A stretch of DNA of 64,000 bases from an uncultured Spirochaetota bacterium (lineage in GTDB: Bacteria; Spirochaetota; Brachyspiria; Brachyspirales; Brachyspiraceae), in NCBI GenBank assembly GCA_944390575.1, contig CALXQJ010000007.1, positions 124,001 through 188,000 on the forward strand, written 5' to 3'. The position numbers and the translations under genes were made by a program. The notes under the pieces were generated by a model. It was given only the letters and a program-made list of their open reading frames with translations, was not told the origin of the DNA and ran no database searches. Position 1 is the stretch's first letter; every line of letters starts with the position of its first letter. Of this stretch, positions 1 through 9,883 are shown piece after piece.

Positions 1-1
1 A

Positions 2-1222
2 ATCAAAGTAATTTATATAGACCCACCTTATGGTAAAGACCATTTGGGGGAGTTTGCTGATGTAAATTATGATAATGCCATCACGAGAGATAATTTACTT
101 TCAATGCTTTATCCAAGACTAATGCTTGCGAAACAACTTTTACGCGATGATGGCGTCATATTTTGTAGCATAGATGACCGAAACCAAGCTTATGTGAAAT
201 GCTTGTTCGATGAAGTTTTTGGAGAAAGCAATTTTATAGCTAATATTATTTGGCAAAAAAAGAAAGGTGGGAGTCAAGATTCTGAATATTTTGCTAAAGA
301 GCATGAATATATTTTATGTTATACGAAACAAGATTGGAGAATTAATGATAAAACAGAAAAACAAGATGAAAAAGATTTTAATAAAATTATTAATGGTAAG
401 AAAGCAAAAATTTTAAAACTTGAAAAATGGGGAAATCATTCTTTAAAAATAGATAGACCGAGTTTATATTATTCAATTAAAGATCCAAATAATAATGACT
501 TTTATCCTTTAGCACCAAATGGTGAAGATGGTTGTTGGCGTAAAAAACCTGAAAATTTAGATAGTGAACATATTTATTGGCAAAAAGATTCTAAAGGAAG
601 ATTAACACCTTATGAAGTCTTATATTTTGAAGAAATGAAAGAAAAATATAAGATTATTAAAACAAGAACAATTTTTACAGAATATGGTACAACAACTGAC
701 GCTACAAAAGAAATACAAAAAATTTTTGGAGATAAAATTTTTGATACACCAAAACCAACACATTTAATTAAATATCTTATTGATATATCTACTGATATTT
801 CTGAAGACTATATTATACTCGACTTCTTCGCTGGTAGTGGTACTACTGGGCAGGCTATTTTAGAGCTTAATAGGGAGGACGGAGGAAGTAGGCAATTTAT
901 TTTGGTTACAAACAATGAAAAGACAGAATTAAATCAAAATGGCATTGCTTATGATGTTACTTCTAAAAGACTAAAAAGAGTAATGACTGGTGAGTGCTAT
1001 GACAAAACAAAAGATTTTAAATGGTTGGAAAAAAATACTCCTTATGGGGATAGTTTAGAGGTGACTGAAATTGAAACTATTCCATCAAATAATAGAGACA
1101 TTTTTAATTTAATAGATGAAAAACTTTATAATCAAGATTTTAACGGTAATATTCAAGATAAAATAGATTGGGTATGTAGAGAGTTTGAAATTACTTGTAG
1201 TACTATTGAGGAAAAAGAATGA
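2..1222 (+). CDS. mod: Type III restriction-modification DNA methyltransferase (Mod), 5' end outside the window
   Basis: Modification and target-recognition subunit of a type III R-M system; it would transfer a methyl group from SAM to an adenine. The reading frame is open from base 2, so the gene starts upstream; 406 residues are visible. The catalytic DPPY motif lies at visible residues 7-10 (YIDPPYGKD) and the SAM-binding FAGSGTTG motif near base 825. DPPY first and the FxGxG loop last is the beta-class order of type III Mod enzymes, and the stretch IIWQKKKGG is typical of them. The stop overlaps the start of the restriction subunit by four bases (ATGA), so the two are translationally coupled. 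Bases 60-230 and 820-900 use codons such as CGC, CGA, GCG and CTC that are rare elsewhere here, while the middle (target recognition region) is very AT-rich, suggesting a mosaic, acquired gene. Confidence 0.93.
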   Translation: MKVIYIDPPYGKDHLGEFADVNYDNAITRDNLLSMLYPRLMLAKQLLRDDGVIFCSIDDRNQAYVKCLFDEVFGESNFIANIIWQKKKGGSQDSEYFAKEHEYILCYTKQDWRINDKTEKQDEKDFNKIINGKKAKILKLEKWGNHSLKIDRPSLYYSIKDPNNNDFYPLAPNGEDGCWRKKPENLDSEHIYWQKDSKGRLTPYEVLYFEEMKEKYKIIKTRTIFTEYGTTTDATKEIQKIFGDKIFDTPKPTHLIKYLIDISTDISEDYIILDFFAGSGTTGQAILELNREDGGSRQFILVTNNEKTELNQNGIAYDVTSKRLKRVMTGECYDKTKDFKWLEKNTPYGDSLEVTEIETIPSNNRDIFNLIDEKLYNQDFNGNIQDKIDWVCREFEITCSTIEEKE

Positions 1223-3246
1223 AACAAGAAATAATAGAACTTCAAAATAAAGCTATTAACTCTTTAATATATATTGCAAAAACTGGAAAAGAAAATATTA
1301 CATTAAAAGCTCCTACAGGAAGTGGAAAAACTTATATGATGGCAAGCTTTATGAATAGAATGCTATTAGAAGATAAAAATTTAGTCTTTCTTGTTTCAAC
1401 GCCATCAAAAGGGAAATTAGCATCTCAAAACTATGATAGATTTACAGAATTGGCATTAAAGACATTTAGAGAATTAAAAACATTTTATGTTAGTAGTGGT
1501 TTAGAAAATGCAAAAAATACAGAGTATAGTTTATATATAGAAACAAACTATAATGTATTTGTATTACCTACTTCTCAATATACTGACTCTAGTAGAATTA
1601 ATAAAGAAAAAACTTTACTTCAATTTTTAGAAGATTGTAAAAATGCAAAAAGAAAAATAATTCTTATAAGAGATGAAGCTCATATAGCTACAAATAAATT
1701 AAATAAGCTTTCTGAATATTTTGCACAAACTATTAATTTCTCTGCAACACCTAAGGATGATATTTTTGATATATGTATTACTGAAGATGAGGCTGTAGAG
1801 GCTAGTCTTATTAAGAGTGTTGAATATATTGAAGATGATAAAGGGTTAGAAAATAGTTTAAGTGAAGCTTTGGATAAATTTAAAAATGAAATAAAACCTA
1901 CATATTTGAAAAATGGAATAAGACCAGCATTTATAATACAAATATCAAATGCAAACTACGCTGATGAAGAAATAGAAATAATAAAAGGAGTTTTAGAGGA
2001 GAAAGGACTTCAGTGGGTATATTTTGTAGAGAAAGAAAACGGTTATCAAACTAATAGTAGATTAGGAAAAATAAAAAATAAAGCTTTATGGCAAACTTAT
2101 GTTAAGCAAAATGATTTTCCTATTGATGTTATCATTTTTAAAATGGTAATAACAGAAGGTTTTGATATTCCAAGAGCTTGTATGCTTTATCAAGTTAGAG
2201 ATTCAAAATCAAAACAGTTAGATGAACAAGTGATAGGGCGTGTACGTAGAAATCCTGCTTTAACAAATTTTGAAAAGTTAGATAGTCAAACTCAAAACAT
2301 ATTTTCTAAAGCTTATGTATATGGTATAAAACCTGAAAGTCAAGGTAGAAAAAGAATTAAAGTAAACTTAAAAGGTGAAGAACATAAAGAATTATTTAAA
2401 AATCAAATTATTGAAGAGTTTACTCCTTTTAAAATTACTACTTTAAAGGAAGTACCATTAAATGATATAGATATTACTGATTGTATTAAAAAAGATAATA
2501 TGGAGTTCTACACTCAATCTATTTTTGACGCATATAGGATACTTCAAAATACTAGTGATAAAATTAAAGAAAAGCAAAGAGAGTTTGTTACAGACTATGA
2601 TAAATGGTTTTTATTTAATGCTAATTTAGAGTCTATAAAAGATAAAGTTGCATCGGTTGTAGAAAACTATGATAAATATGGACAAGTTGTAGAAATTGAG
2701 ATAAGAGAAAATATTGATAGTTTTTTTGATAACAATGGAAATATAGTTAGAATTAAAGATTGGATTTGGGAGACTGATAATGATAATGAATTTTCTTTTG
2801 ATAGTGAGGTTGAAAAAGAGTGGTTTTATATTCTTGATAAAATAACTAACAAGTGTTGTAAAACTATAGAAATAGATGATAATAGAATATATTTGTTTGG
2901 AAAAAATTTTATACATAACTCTAATATTAAATTTGACTATTATCACAATAGAAAGCATACAAGTTACCCCGACTTTATTCTCAAAGATAAGAAAGATAGA
3001 ATACATATTTTTGAAATAAAAAGTGTAAATAAGACTTCAAATATTATGATTGATGAAGATGAATATAAAGAAAAAATTAGAAAATTAAAAGAAGCGTATA
3101 TATTTGCAAGTAAGAAAACAGGTTATATATTTTATATTCCAATAAAAGTTAATGATGACTGGTATATTTGGAGAAGTGAAAATGGTATTGCTTATGAAGA
3201 AGGCTTAATGAATAAAGATAAGTTTATAGAGTATATTAAAATATAA
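1219..3246 (+). CDS. res: Type III restriction endonuclease (Res), helicase-nuclease subunit
   Basis: ATP-dependent translocase and nuclease partner of the preceding Mod. Superfamily 2 helicase motifs are visible in order: Walker A APTGSGKT at residues 31-38, DEAH at 152-155, SAT at 175-177, and a motif VI region ending QVIGRVRRNP near 340. Near the C-terminus YPDFIL followed by FEIKS matches the PD-(D/E)xK nuclease core of Res subunits. At 675 residues it is shorter than classical EcoP15I-type Res (close to 1000), but all motifs and the nuclease are present, so it looks intact rather than truncated. Its ATG overlaps the mod stop codon, and it ends the R-M operon; no promoter lies between the two. 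Whether the system is active depends on the part of mod outside the window. Confidence 0.92.
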   Translation: MKQEIIELQNKAINSLIYIAKTGKENITLKAPTGSGKTYMMASFMNRMLLEDKNLVFLVSTPSKGKLASQNYDRFTELALKTFRELKTFYVSSGLENAKNTEYSLYIETNYNVFVLPTSQYTDSSRINKEKTLLQFLEDCKNAKRKIILIRDEAHIATNKLNKLSEYFAQTINFSATPKDDIFDICITEDEAVEASLIKSVEYIEDDKGLENSLSEALDKFKNEIKPTYLKNGIRPAFIIQISNANYADEEIEIIKGVLEEKGLQWVYFVEKENGYQTNSRLGKIKNKALWQTYVKQNDFPIDVIIFKMVITEGFDIPRACMLYQVRDSKSKQLDEQVIGRVRRNPALTNFEKLDSQTQNIFSKAYVYGIKPESQGRKRIKVNLKGEEHKELFKNQIIEEFTPFKITTLKEVPLNDIDITDCIKKDNMEFYTQSIFDAYRILQNTSDKIKEKQREFVTDYDKWFLFNANLESIKDKVASVVENYDKYGQVVEIEIRENIDSFFDNNGNIVRIKDWIWETDNDNEFSFDSEVEKEWFYILDKITNKCCKTIEIDDNRIYLFGKNFIHNSNIKFDYYHNRKHTSYPDFILKDKKDRIHIFEIKSVNKTSNIMIDEDEYKEKIRKLKEAYIFASKKTGYIFYIPIKVNDDWYIWRSENGIAYEEGLMNKDKFIEYIKI

Positions 3247-3329
3247 ATAATAATTTAAGATTAAATACTTATAAATTATCAAAATTAAAAATTAATTAAG
3301 AATTTTTTATCTCTTATGATAACATTTTA

Positions 3330-3358
3330 TTGAAATTTAATTTTCTTTATTATATGAT
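3330..3358 (+). promoter_or_regulatory. Sigma-70-type promoter of guaA
   Basis: TTGAAA at 3330-3335, a 17-base spacer and TATGAT at 3353-3358, followed by AGGA and the guaA ATG about 35 bases downstream. Good match to the vegetative consensus; inferred from sequence only. Confidence 0.6.
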
Positions 3359-3393
3359 GAAAAATCAATTTTTATTAATAGGATATTAGTATT

Positions 3394-4935
3394 ATGAAAA
3401 ATATAGATAAAGTTCTAATATTAGATTTTGGTTCACAGTTTACACAGCTTATAACAAGAAGAATAAGAGAGCTTAATGTATATTCAGAAATACATCCTTT
3501 TAATATAGATATCAATTCTATAAAAAAGTTTAATCCAAAAGCTATAATACTATCAGGTGGACCTTCTTCTGTATATGAGGAAGACGCACCAAAAATAGAT
3601 AAAGAACTATTAAATCTTAATATACCAATACTTGGTATATGTTATGGTATGCAAATAATAGTTCATACTCTTGGAGGTGTAGTAGAGCACTCAGAAAAAA
3701 GAGAGTATGGACAAACTAATATTGATATTACTGATAATACTTCAATATTTTCTGGCTTTTCAAATAAAGGACTTGTATTAATGAGTCATGGTGACAGTAT
3801 TAAACAAGTACCAGAAGGTTTTACTGTTGTAGCAAAGACAGATAATACTCCATACGCTGCTATAGAAAATAAAGAAAAAAATATATATGCAATACAGTTT
3901 CACCCAGAAGTTAATCTTACAGAAAATGGAATAAAGATTATAGAAAACTTTTTATTTAATATTTGTAGGTGTGAAAAAAACTGGAATATGCATTCTTTTA
4001 TAGAGATGGAAATAGAAAATATACGAGAGACTGTTGGAGGTAGTAATGTTATACTTGGGCTTTCTGGTGGAGTTGATTCTTCTGTTGCTGCTGTATTAAT
4101 AGAAAAAGCTATAGGTAAACAACTTAAATGTATATTTGTAAATACTGGTCTTTTGCGCAAGGATGAGGAGAAAAAGGTTATTTCTATTTTTAGAGATAAT
4201 TTTAATATAGAATTAATTTATGTTGATGCTTCTAAGAGATTTTTAGATAAACTTAAAGGTATTAGTGATCCTGAAGAGAAGAGAAAAATTATAGGTTATG
4301 AGTTTGTCAAAGTGTTTGATGAGGAGTCAAAAAATATAGAAAATGCTAAGTTTTTAGCACAAGGTACATTATATCCTGATGTTATAGAGAGTGTATCTAT
4401 ACGTGGTAGTTCTGCTGTTATAAAAAGTCATCATAATGTTGGCGGTATACCTAAAGATATGAAGTTTGAATTGCTTGAACCTTTTAGAGAATTATTTAAA
4501 GATGAAGTTCGTGAAATAGGTTTAGAGCTTAATATACCTGAAGAGATTATTTATAGACAACCTTTTCCTGGTCCTGGTCTTGCTGTTCGTATACTTGGAG
4601 AGATTACAGAGGAGTCGGTTAAAATACTTCAAGAGGCTGATGCTATTGTAGTAGAAGAAATAAAGAATGCTGGTCTTTATAGAAAATTGTGGCAGGCTTT
4701 TGCTGTATTACTTCCTGTAAAGAGTGTTGGTGTTATGGGAGATGGGCGTACTTATGAGAGGGTTTGTGCTATTCGTGCTGTTGATAGTATTGATGCTATG
4801 ACTGCTGATTTTGCAAAAATAGATTATGAAGTTCTTGCTAAAATATCAAGTAGAATTATTAATGAAGTTAAGGGCATTAATAGAGTAGTTTATGATATAT
4901 CTCCAAAACCACCTTCTACAATAGAATGGGAATAA
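3394..4935 (+). CDS. guaA: GMP synthase, glutamine-hydrolysing
   Basis: Converts XMP to GMP using ATP and ammonia released from glutamine; purine nucleotide synthesis in the cytoplasm. The N-terminal class I glutamine amidotransferase domain has the catalytic Cys83 (GICYGMQ) and the His170/Glu172 pair (FHPE). The ATP pyrophosphatase P-loop SGGVDSS is at 224-230, and the C-terminal dimerisation domain includes [12 protein letters not shown] and ends [11 protein letters not shown], the usual terminus of the family. Length 513 is normal. Start ATG has AGGA upstream and its own promoter, so it is transcribed independently of the R-M genes before it. Its last ten bases are shared with the start of a methyltransferase gene. 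Confidence 0.98.
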   Translation: MKNIDKVLILDFGSQFTQLITRRIRELNVYSEIHPFNIDINSIKKFNPKAIILSGGPSSVYEEDAPKIDKELLNLNIPILGICYGMQIIVHTLGGVVEHSEKREYGQTNIDITDNTSIFSGFSNKGLVLMSHGDSIKQVPEGFTVVAKTDNTPYAAIENKEKNIYAIQFHPEVNLTENGIKIIENFLFNICRCEKNWNMHSFIEMEIENIRETVGGSNVILGLSGGVDSSVAAVLIEKAIGKQLKCIFVNTGLLRKDEEKKVISIFRDNFNIELIYVDASKRFLDKLKGISDPEEKRKIIGYEFVKVFDEESKNIENAKFLAQGTLYPDVIESVSIRGSSAVIKSHHNVGGIPKDMKFELLEPFRELFKDEVREIGLELNIPEEIIYRQPFPGPGLAVRILGEITEESVKILQEADAIVVEEIKNAGLYRKLWQAFAVLLPVKSVGVMGDGRTYERVCAIRAVDSIDAMTADFAKIDYEVLAKISSRIINEVKGINRVVYDISPKPPSTIEWE

Positions 4936-5894
4936 AGAATATTAATAAAAAAATTAAGTCACCTCTAAATAAGACTATAGACTTTGATATTAATAGTGAT
5001 GAGTATAACAAGTTTATAAAAAATTGTATAATTGATGATGAAAGTTTTCTTTATTATAAGTTTGAAAGTATAAAAAACAAAATTATTAATGGCGACACTT
5101 TTAATGTTTTAAAAAAAATAGAGAGTGGTATAGTAGATTTACTTATAGTAGATCCTCCTTATAATATATATAAAAATTATAATGGCTATAGATTTAATGA
5201 GAAAGATAGTGATGAGTATGAAAGCTATACAATTAAGTGGATTGAGGCAGTTTTACCTATTTTAAAATCTAATTCTTCTATATATGTTTGTTGTGATTGG
5301 AAAAGTAGCCTTATTATTGGAAATATACTATCTAAATATTTTACTATACAAAATAGAATAACTTGGCAAAGAGAGAAGGGAAGAGGTGCTAAGCAAAACT
5401 GGAAAAACTCTATGGAAGATATTTGGTTTTGTACTATGAGTGATGTCTATATTTTTAATATAGATAGTGTGAAGATGAGAAGAAAAGTAATAGCACCATA
5501 CAAGGAAAATGGTAAACCTAAAGATTGGGTAGAAACTGAAAATGGAAATTTTAGAGATACTTATCCTTCAAACTTTTGGGATGATATTTCTATTCCATAT
5601 TGGTCTATGCCCGAGAATACTTCTCATCCCACTCAAAAGCCAGAAAAATTAATAGCAAAATTAATTCTTGCAAGTTCTAATGAAAATGATTTTATATTTG
5701 ATCCTTTTAATGGAAGTGGTACTACTTCAGTTGTTGCTAAGAAATTAGGACGAAATTACTCTGGTATAGAACAAAATAGTCTTTATTGTTCTTGGGCAGA
5801 GTATAGATTAAAAGAAGCTGATATAAATAAAAATATACAAGGATATATAGATAATATATTTTGGGAGAGAAACAGTGTGAAATTTAATAGATAG
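4926..5894 (+). CDS. Orphan DNA methyltransferase (beta-class, N6-adenine or N4-cytosine)
   Basis: SAM-dependent DNA methyltransferase of the N4/N6 family, 322 residues. DPPY is at residues 76-79 (IVDPPYN); [10 protein letters not shown] (motif X region) and [10 protein letters not shown] (motif I, SAM loop) come near residues 225-265. This order with a central target-recognition region is the beta class. The start codon lies inside the last codons of guaA (10-base overlap), with no good Shine-Dalgarno sequence, so translation is probably coupled to guaA. No restriction gene is next to it: the downstream gene is an unrelated membrane protein. It may be a solitary regulatory methylase or the left-over of an element inserted at guaA. 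Target sequence cannot be told from here. Confidence 0.9.
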   Translation: MGIKNINKKIKSPLNKTIDFDINSDEYNKFIKNCIIDDESFLYYKFESIKNKIINGDTFNVLKKIESGIVDLLIVDPPYNIYKNYNGYRFNEKDSDEYESYTIKWIEAVLPILKSNSSIYVCCDWKSSLIIGNILSKYFTIQNRITWQREKGRGAKQNWKNSMEDIWFCTMSDVYIFNIDSVKMRRKVIAPYKENGKPKDWVETENGNFRDTYPSNFWDDISIPYWSMPENTSHPTQKPEKLIAKLILASSNENDFIFDPFNGSGTTSVVAKKLGRNYSGIEQNSLYCSWAEYRLKEADINKNIQGYIDNIFWERNSVKFNR

Positions 5895-5920
5895 TATTTA
5901 ATTATAAAATTTTAAATATC

Positions 5921-5949
5921 TTGAAAGAATATTTTATTTAGTATATTAT
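5921..5949 (+). promoter_or_regulatory. Sigma-70-type promoter for the DUF1385 gene
   Basis: TTGAAA at 5921-5926, 17 bases, TATTAT at 5944-5949, about 60 bases before the chosen start at 6010. Confidence 0.5.
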
Positions 5950-6009
5950 TATATAGATATATTTGTTATTATTAATAAATATTATTAAATGATAAGGAAT
6001 TTTAATTTT

Positions 6010-7041
6010 ATGAATAATCAATTAGATGAAAATAGAATAAAAGAAGGTGTTGGTGGGCAAGCGGTTATTGAAGGTATTATGCTTAGAAATAAAACACACT
6101 ATGTTGTTGCTGTTAGAAAACAAAATAATAAAATAGATTATATTAAACAGCCTGTAGAAGAAAATAATAGCAAGTTTAGAAATGTTGTATTTGTTAGAGG
6201 TGTTATTAATTTTATTCATATGATGAAGCTTGGATATAAAACATTGATGTTTTCTGCAAATACTGCTGGATTAGAAGAAGAAAAAAAATCTAAAAAAGAT
6301 GTAGAAATGAGTAAAGAGAAAAAAGAAAAAAAAGAAAGTATTGCTATGACTTTTAGTATGATGACTTCTCTTTTATTTGCTATTGGACTTTTTATAGCAC
6401 TTCCTTACTTTTTGACAAATCTTATTGGTATTAGTGAGAAAGATAGTGTTGTTGTTTTTAATTTGATACGTGGCGGTATTAAACTAATTATTTTTATTTC
6501 ATATTTGCTTATTATTTCATTTTTTAAAGATGTTAGAAGAGTTTTTGAGTATCATGGTGCTGAACATATGGTTGTAAATGCCTATGAGCATGGTCTTAAT
6601 CCTGATAAGACTAATATTAGAGAATTTACTACTATACATCCTCGTTGTGGTACTACTTTTATGTTTTTAGTATTAACTGTTTCTATTTTACTTTATGTAT
6701 TTACTAGTTATTTTGTTTATTCTGTAATTTTTAATGGTGTTACTCCTGCTAAAATAATTGGTAATCTTACGGTTTTAGCTATTAATATATTATTACTTCC
6801 TATTGTATCTGGAATTTCTTATGAGCTACTTAGAGTTGGATTTAAGTTTTATAAGTTTCCACTTTTTAGAATATTTATGATTCCTGGTCTTGCTTTACAG
6901 TATATTACGACTAAGATTCCTAATGATGAAGAAATTGAAGTGGCTTTATTTGCTTTGGATAAACTTACAGATACTTCAGTTTTAGATAGAACAGAAGAAG
7001 AAGTTCAAAAAGATATAGAAAAAGAAACTTTATGCTCATAA
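6010..7041 (+). CDS. DUF1385 (YqhQ-like) integral membrane protein
   Basis: Member of the DUF1385/YqhQ family of unknown function. The family signature is seen at the N-terminus (GVGGQAVIEGIMLR) and again in the middle (YHGAEHMVVNAYEHG and IHPRCGTTFM). Four or so hydrophobic segments lie between residues 110 and 290, so it sits in the cytoplasmic membrane with a lysine- and glutamate-rich stretch before the first. I chose ATG 6010 rather than ATG 5989 because AAGGAA at 5994-5999 is 10 bases before it, whereas the earlier ATG overlaps that ribosome site. In many bacteria the gene is linked to prfA/prmC; that context is absent here. The next gene starts ten bases before its stop. Confidence 0.88.
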   Translation: MNNQLDENRIKEGVGGQAVIEGIMLRNKTHYVVAVRKQNNKIDYIKQPVEENNSKFRNVVFVRGVINFIHMMKLGYKTLMFSANTAGLEEEKKSKKDVEMSKEKKEKKESIAMTFSMMTSLLFAIGLFIALPYFLTNLIGISEKDSVVVFNLIRGGIKLIIFISYLLIISFFKDVRRVFEYHGAEHMVVNAYEHGLNPDKTNIREFTTIHPRCGTTFMFLVLTVSILLYVFTSYFVYSVIFNGVTPAKIIGNLTVLAINILLLPIVSGISYELLRVGFKFYKFPLFRIFMIPGLALQYITTKIPNDEEIEVALFALDKLTDTSVLDRTEEEVQKDIEKETLCS

Positions 7042-8168
7042 AGAAAAGACTTGTAGAACAAAATGAAAACTACTATGAATATTCTTCTAGGTATATAAGA
7101 AAGTATATTGTTATATTTCTTATAATATTACTTTTTATTTCATTAGTTTTTGTAGTTACATATATTCCCTATAACTTAGTACCTGAAAAATCGCTTAGTA
7201 GGGCTGATATACCTATTTTAGAAGATGATAATTCTATAATGAATAAGAGGGGAGTATATTATAATGGAGTTTTTAGCAATAATACTCCTAAGTCTATTCC
7301 TATATATAATAATATGAATGAGAATTTATATTTATATATTTTTCATGATAATAATATTGTTTTTTGGAAGATTTATAAGTATAAAGATATAAGATACTTT
7401 TCTTATAATGCATTTAATATAATAGATGGAGATGTTCAGTCTTTTATTTTAAAAGAAGAAAATAAAGATTTTTTAGATTTTTATGATAATTTCATAAGAG
7501 TTCAATTTAAAAAAACTAATGCTAAATTTAATTTGGAGATACCTAATTTCTATAACTCATATATTAATTTAGAGACAACAATAGATAATCTAATAGAAGC
7601 TAAATTAAAATTTCGTTTTACAAACTTTAATGCATCAATGATAAATTGGGGTAGAAATAGAGCTTATTATATGGCTAATTATTACGGCTATCCTAATGGT
7701 AGTTTAGTTTTACCTGGTAGTGATAATAATATTAATAATACAAGCACTGTATTGGCATTTAATCTTGTAGGTAGAAATCCAACAAGATATATTCATAATA
7801 TTATAGCAGGTACTATCTATGTTCCTTATAGTTCTAAGGCTATACCAATTTTTATATATGATACTAAGCCATATTCACAAAACTCAAAGACTATAAAAAT
7901 ATACTTTAATAATAAGTGGTATGAGTATAAAGATTTTATTTCACATGAATACAAAGATGTTATAGATTTTTATTCTAAGGAGCATGGTTTTAGTTTTGTG
8001 TTTACTATCACAAGTAAGGATAAAATTTTAGAAGATAATTTTGGAAGTGTACGTTTGTTTGACAATAAAATATACTTTGGTGTTTTAAGTGGATATTTCA
8101 CTATAAATGATGAGCAGTATAATATTACTGGTAATGCAGTTTTGGAAAATCTACATAAGGTATTTTAA
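7032..8168 (+). CDS. Hypothetical single-pass membrane protein
   Basis: I do not recognise the family. 378 residues: a short basic cytoplasmic stretch, one strong membrane helix at about residues 28-47 (YIVIFLIILLFISLVFVV), then a large extracytoplasmic domain rich in Tyr, Asn and Ile with no catalytic motif I can name. It contains several aromatic-rich beta-strand-like segments, and could be a surface or periplasmic binding domain. The ATG overlaps the end of the DUF1385 gene by ten bases, so the pair is probably one operon and may act together at the membrane. The gene ends five bases before the stop of the convergent flavodoxin pseudogene. Confidence 0.75.
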   Translation: MLIKKRLVEQNENYYEYSSRYIRKYIVIFLIILLFISLVFVVTYIPYNLVPEKSLSRADIPILEDDNSIMNKRGVYYNGVFSNNTPKSIPIYNNMNENLYLYIFHDNNIVFWKIYKYKDIRYFSYNAFNIIDGDVQSFILKEENKDFLDFYDNFIRVQFKKTNAKFNLEIPNFYNSYINLETTIDNLIEAKLKFRFTNFNASMINWGRNRAYYMANYYGYPNGSLVLPGSDNNINNTSTVLAFNLVGRNPTRYIHNIIAGTIYVPYSSKAIPIFIYDTKPYSQNSKTIKIYFNNKWYEYKDFISHEYKDVIDFYSKEHGFSFVFTITSKDKILEDNFGSVRLFDNKIYFGVLSGYFTINDEQYNITGNAVLENLHKVF

Positions 8169-8173
8169 TTATA

Positions 8174-8709
8174 TTATAGTGTACTTATTATATTACTTAT
8201 GTTATTTCTATCTATAAAATTTTTATTTTCACCAAAAGTTTTTATAAACAATTTTTCTGATTCTGTTTTTTTGATTTTAAGCATTAAAAATATTTTTAAC
8301 ATACTCATCATAAATCTGTGTTTAGAGTTTAATTTATCAAAGTTGATAGCACCTCTTAAAAAATAAAATTTAATACTTGTTTTTTCATAATCATTAAAAT
8401 TTTTAGATATAGCATTATTGTAATATTCTATATTAGAAGTATCAGTTAAACCTACTAATATGTAGTATATATTTTTATCTTTTATTTTATTAAATATTTT
8501 TTGAATGACTTTATATTTGATAATTTACCAGCATATAATGCTGAAATAAAAATAATCTTATTATAAGAACTTATTTCATCTAATGATATATTTTTATTAT
8601 ATTCTAATACATCAGAGCAAAACTCCTCAGATATATATTTTGCATATATCTGAGAAGTTCCATAAATACTATTATATATTATAAGAGTATCTTTTTTCTG
8701 ATTATTCAT
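8174..8709 (-). pseudogene. Flavodoxin-domain protein (HemG-like), frameshifted
   Basis: The intact N-terminal part reads as a flavodoxin: LIIYNSIYGTSQIYAKYI is the FMN phosphate-binding loop region, followed by IIFISALYAGKL. The frame stops at 8482, but the adjacent frame continues to a stop at 8174-8176 with IYYILVGLTD and FYFLRGAINFDKL, matching the C-terminal half of flavodoxins of the menaquinone-dependent protoporphyrinogen oxidase (HemG) kind. Adding one A to the A6 run (8497-8502 on the complementary strand) restores a single protein of about 178 residues, the normal length. It follows cheB by 20 bases and is the last gene of the che transcription unit. The break could be real, switchable, or a sequencing error in a homopolymer. 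Confidence 0.8.
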
Positions 8710-8729
8710 ATTATCTATTTTTTATATAT

Positions 8730-9863
8730 TTATGCTTTTTTAAGTGCAGCAGCTAAAATTTTATCTAGTGGTAAAATTTCATCAACCCCACCACGAGCAA
8801 TAGCTTCACGAGGCATACCAAATACAGTACAAGTCTCTTCATTTTGAGCAATATTGTATGCACCCATATCTTTCATTTCTTTCATACCATTAGCACCATC
8901 ATCACCCATTCCAGTTAAGATAATACCAATAGCTTTGTTTTTAGCATAAACAGCACCACTTCTAAATAATACATCAACAGAGGGTTTATGACGAGTTACA
9001 GGCTCTCCATCTCTAACTTCAATAAAGTATTTTCCATTTTTTACTTTAATCATAGTATGTTTAGCACCACGAGCAAGTACAGCTTGTCCTCTTTCTATAC
9101 TCATACCATCCTCAGATTCTCTTACTTCTATTTTTAATATAGAGTTTAATCTTTTTGCAAAAGAAGTAGTAAATCCTTCAGGCATATGTTGAGCTATTAC
9201 TATAGGCGGAGCAGAAGGAGTAACATTTTTTAAACATTCTATTAAAGCCTCAGTACCACCAGTAGAAGAACCTATTAAAATAATTTTATCAGTAGGAACT
9301 TCCTTAGAAGGAGCAAGAGGTAATATAATATCAGCAGTATTTTTTTGATGTACTTTAAAACTGGAAGTTTTAGGAGCTTCTACTTCTATAGCAGGAGTTT
9401 TAGCTATAGACATACGAGTTTCTTCTGAAATAGTAACACCATGTTTTTTATAAAACTTAGCTCTGTTATTGTAGGCATTTTTAATTTTTTCAACTAAGTC
9501 AGTAGCTAAATCCTCAACACCACCTCTAACATTCGCCGATGGTTTTATAACATAGTCAAAAGCACCAATATTTAAAGCATCAAGAGCTAGTTCTCTATGT
9601 TTATCAAGTAAAGAACTAAACATTATTACAGGTATAGGATTATTAAGCATTAACTTTTTTAAATAAGTGATACCATCCATTTCAGGCATCTCTATATCTA
9701 AAGTAATAATATCAGGTTTTAACATTTTTACTTTACTATCTGCTAAAATAGGATTAGCAGCAGTACCTACCATTTCCAAATTAGGATCAGAGTTTACAAT
9801 TTTTGTAAGTAACTGCCTAATTAATGCACTGTCATCAATAGATAATACTTTTATTTTGCTCAT
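8730..9863 (-). CDS. cheB: Chemotaxis response regulator protein-glutamate methylesterase
   Basis: Removes methyl groups from (and deamidates glutamines in) chemoreceptors, giving adaptation; activated by phosphotransfer from CheA. The N-terminal receiver domain has the acidic pocket (IDDSALIRQLL) and the phosphoacceptor in TLDIEMPEMDG, with KPS as the conserved lysine region. The C-terminal esterase has Ser in GSSTGGTEAL, His in AQHMPEGFT and Asp in GMGDDGANGM, i.e. the full triad. About 377 residues. I start at ATG 9863: AAGGA lies nine bases upstream, while a TTG at 9872 would abut that site. It lies 20 bases after cheD in the che operon. Confidence 0.97.
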   Translation of the reverse strand: MSKIKVLSIDDSALIRQLLTKIVNSDPNLEMVGTAANPILADSKVKMLKPDIITLDIEMPEMDGITYLKKLMLNNPIPVIMFSSLLDKHRELALDALNIGAFDYVIKPSANVRGGVEDLATDLVEKIKNAYNNRAKFYKKHGVTISEETRMSIAKTPAIEVEAPKTSSFKVHQKNTADIILPLAPSKEVPTDKIILIGSSTGGTEALIECLKNVTPSAPPIVIAQHMPEGFTTSFAKRLNSILKIEVRESEDGMSIERGQAVLARGAKHTMIKVKNGKYFIEVRDGEPVTRHKPSVDVLFRSGAVYAKNKAIGIILTGMGDDGANGMKEMKDMGAYNIAQNEETCTVFGMPREAIARGGVDEILPLDKILAAALKKA

Positions 9864-9883
9864 AGATTTCAATCCTTATTTAA

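Noticed and set aside
3247-3393. Purine riboswitch before guaA
   Set aside because: The leader is short and AT-rich with no recognisable conserved loop sequences.
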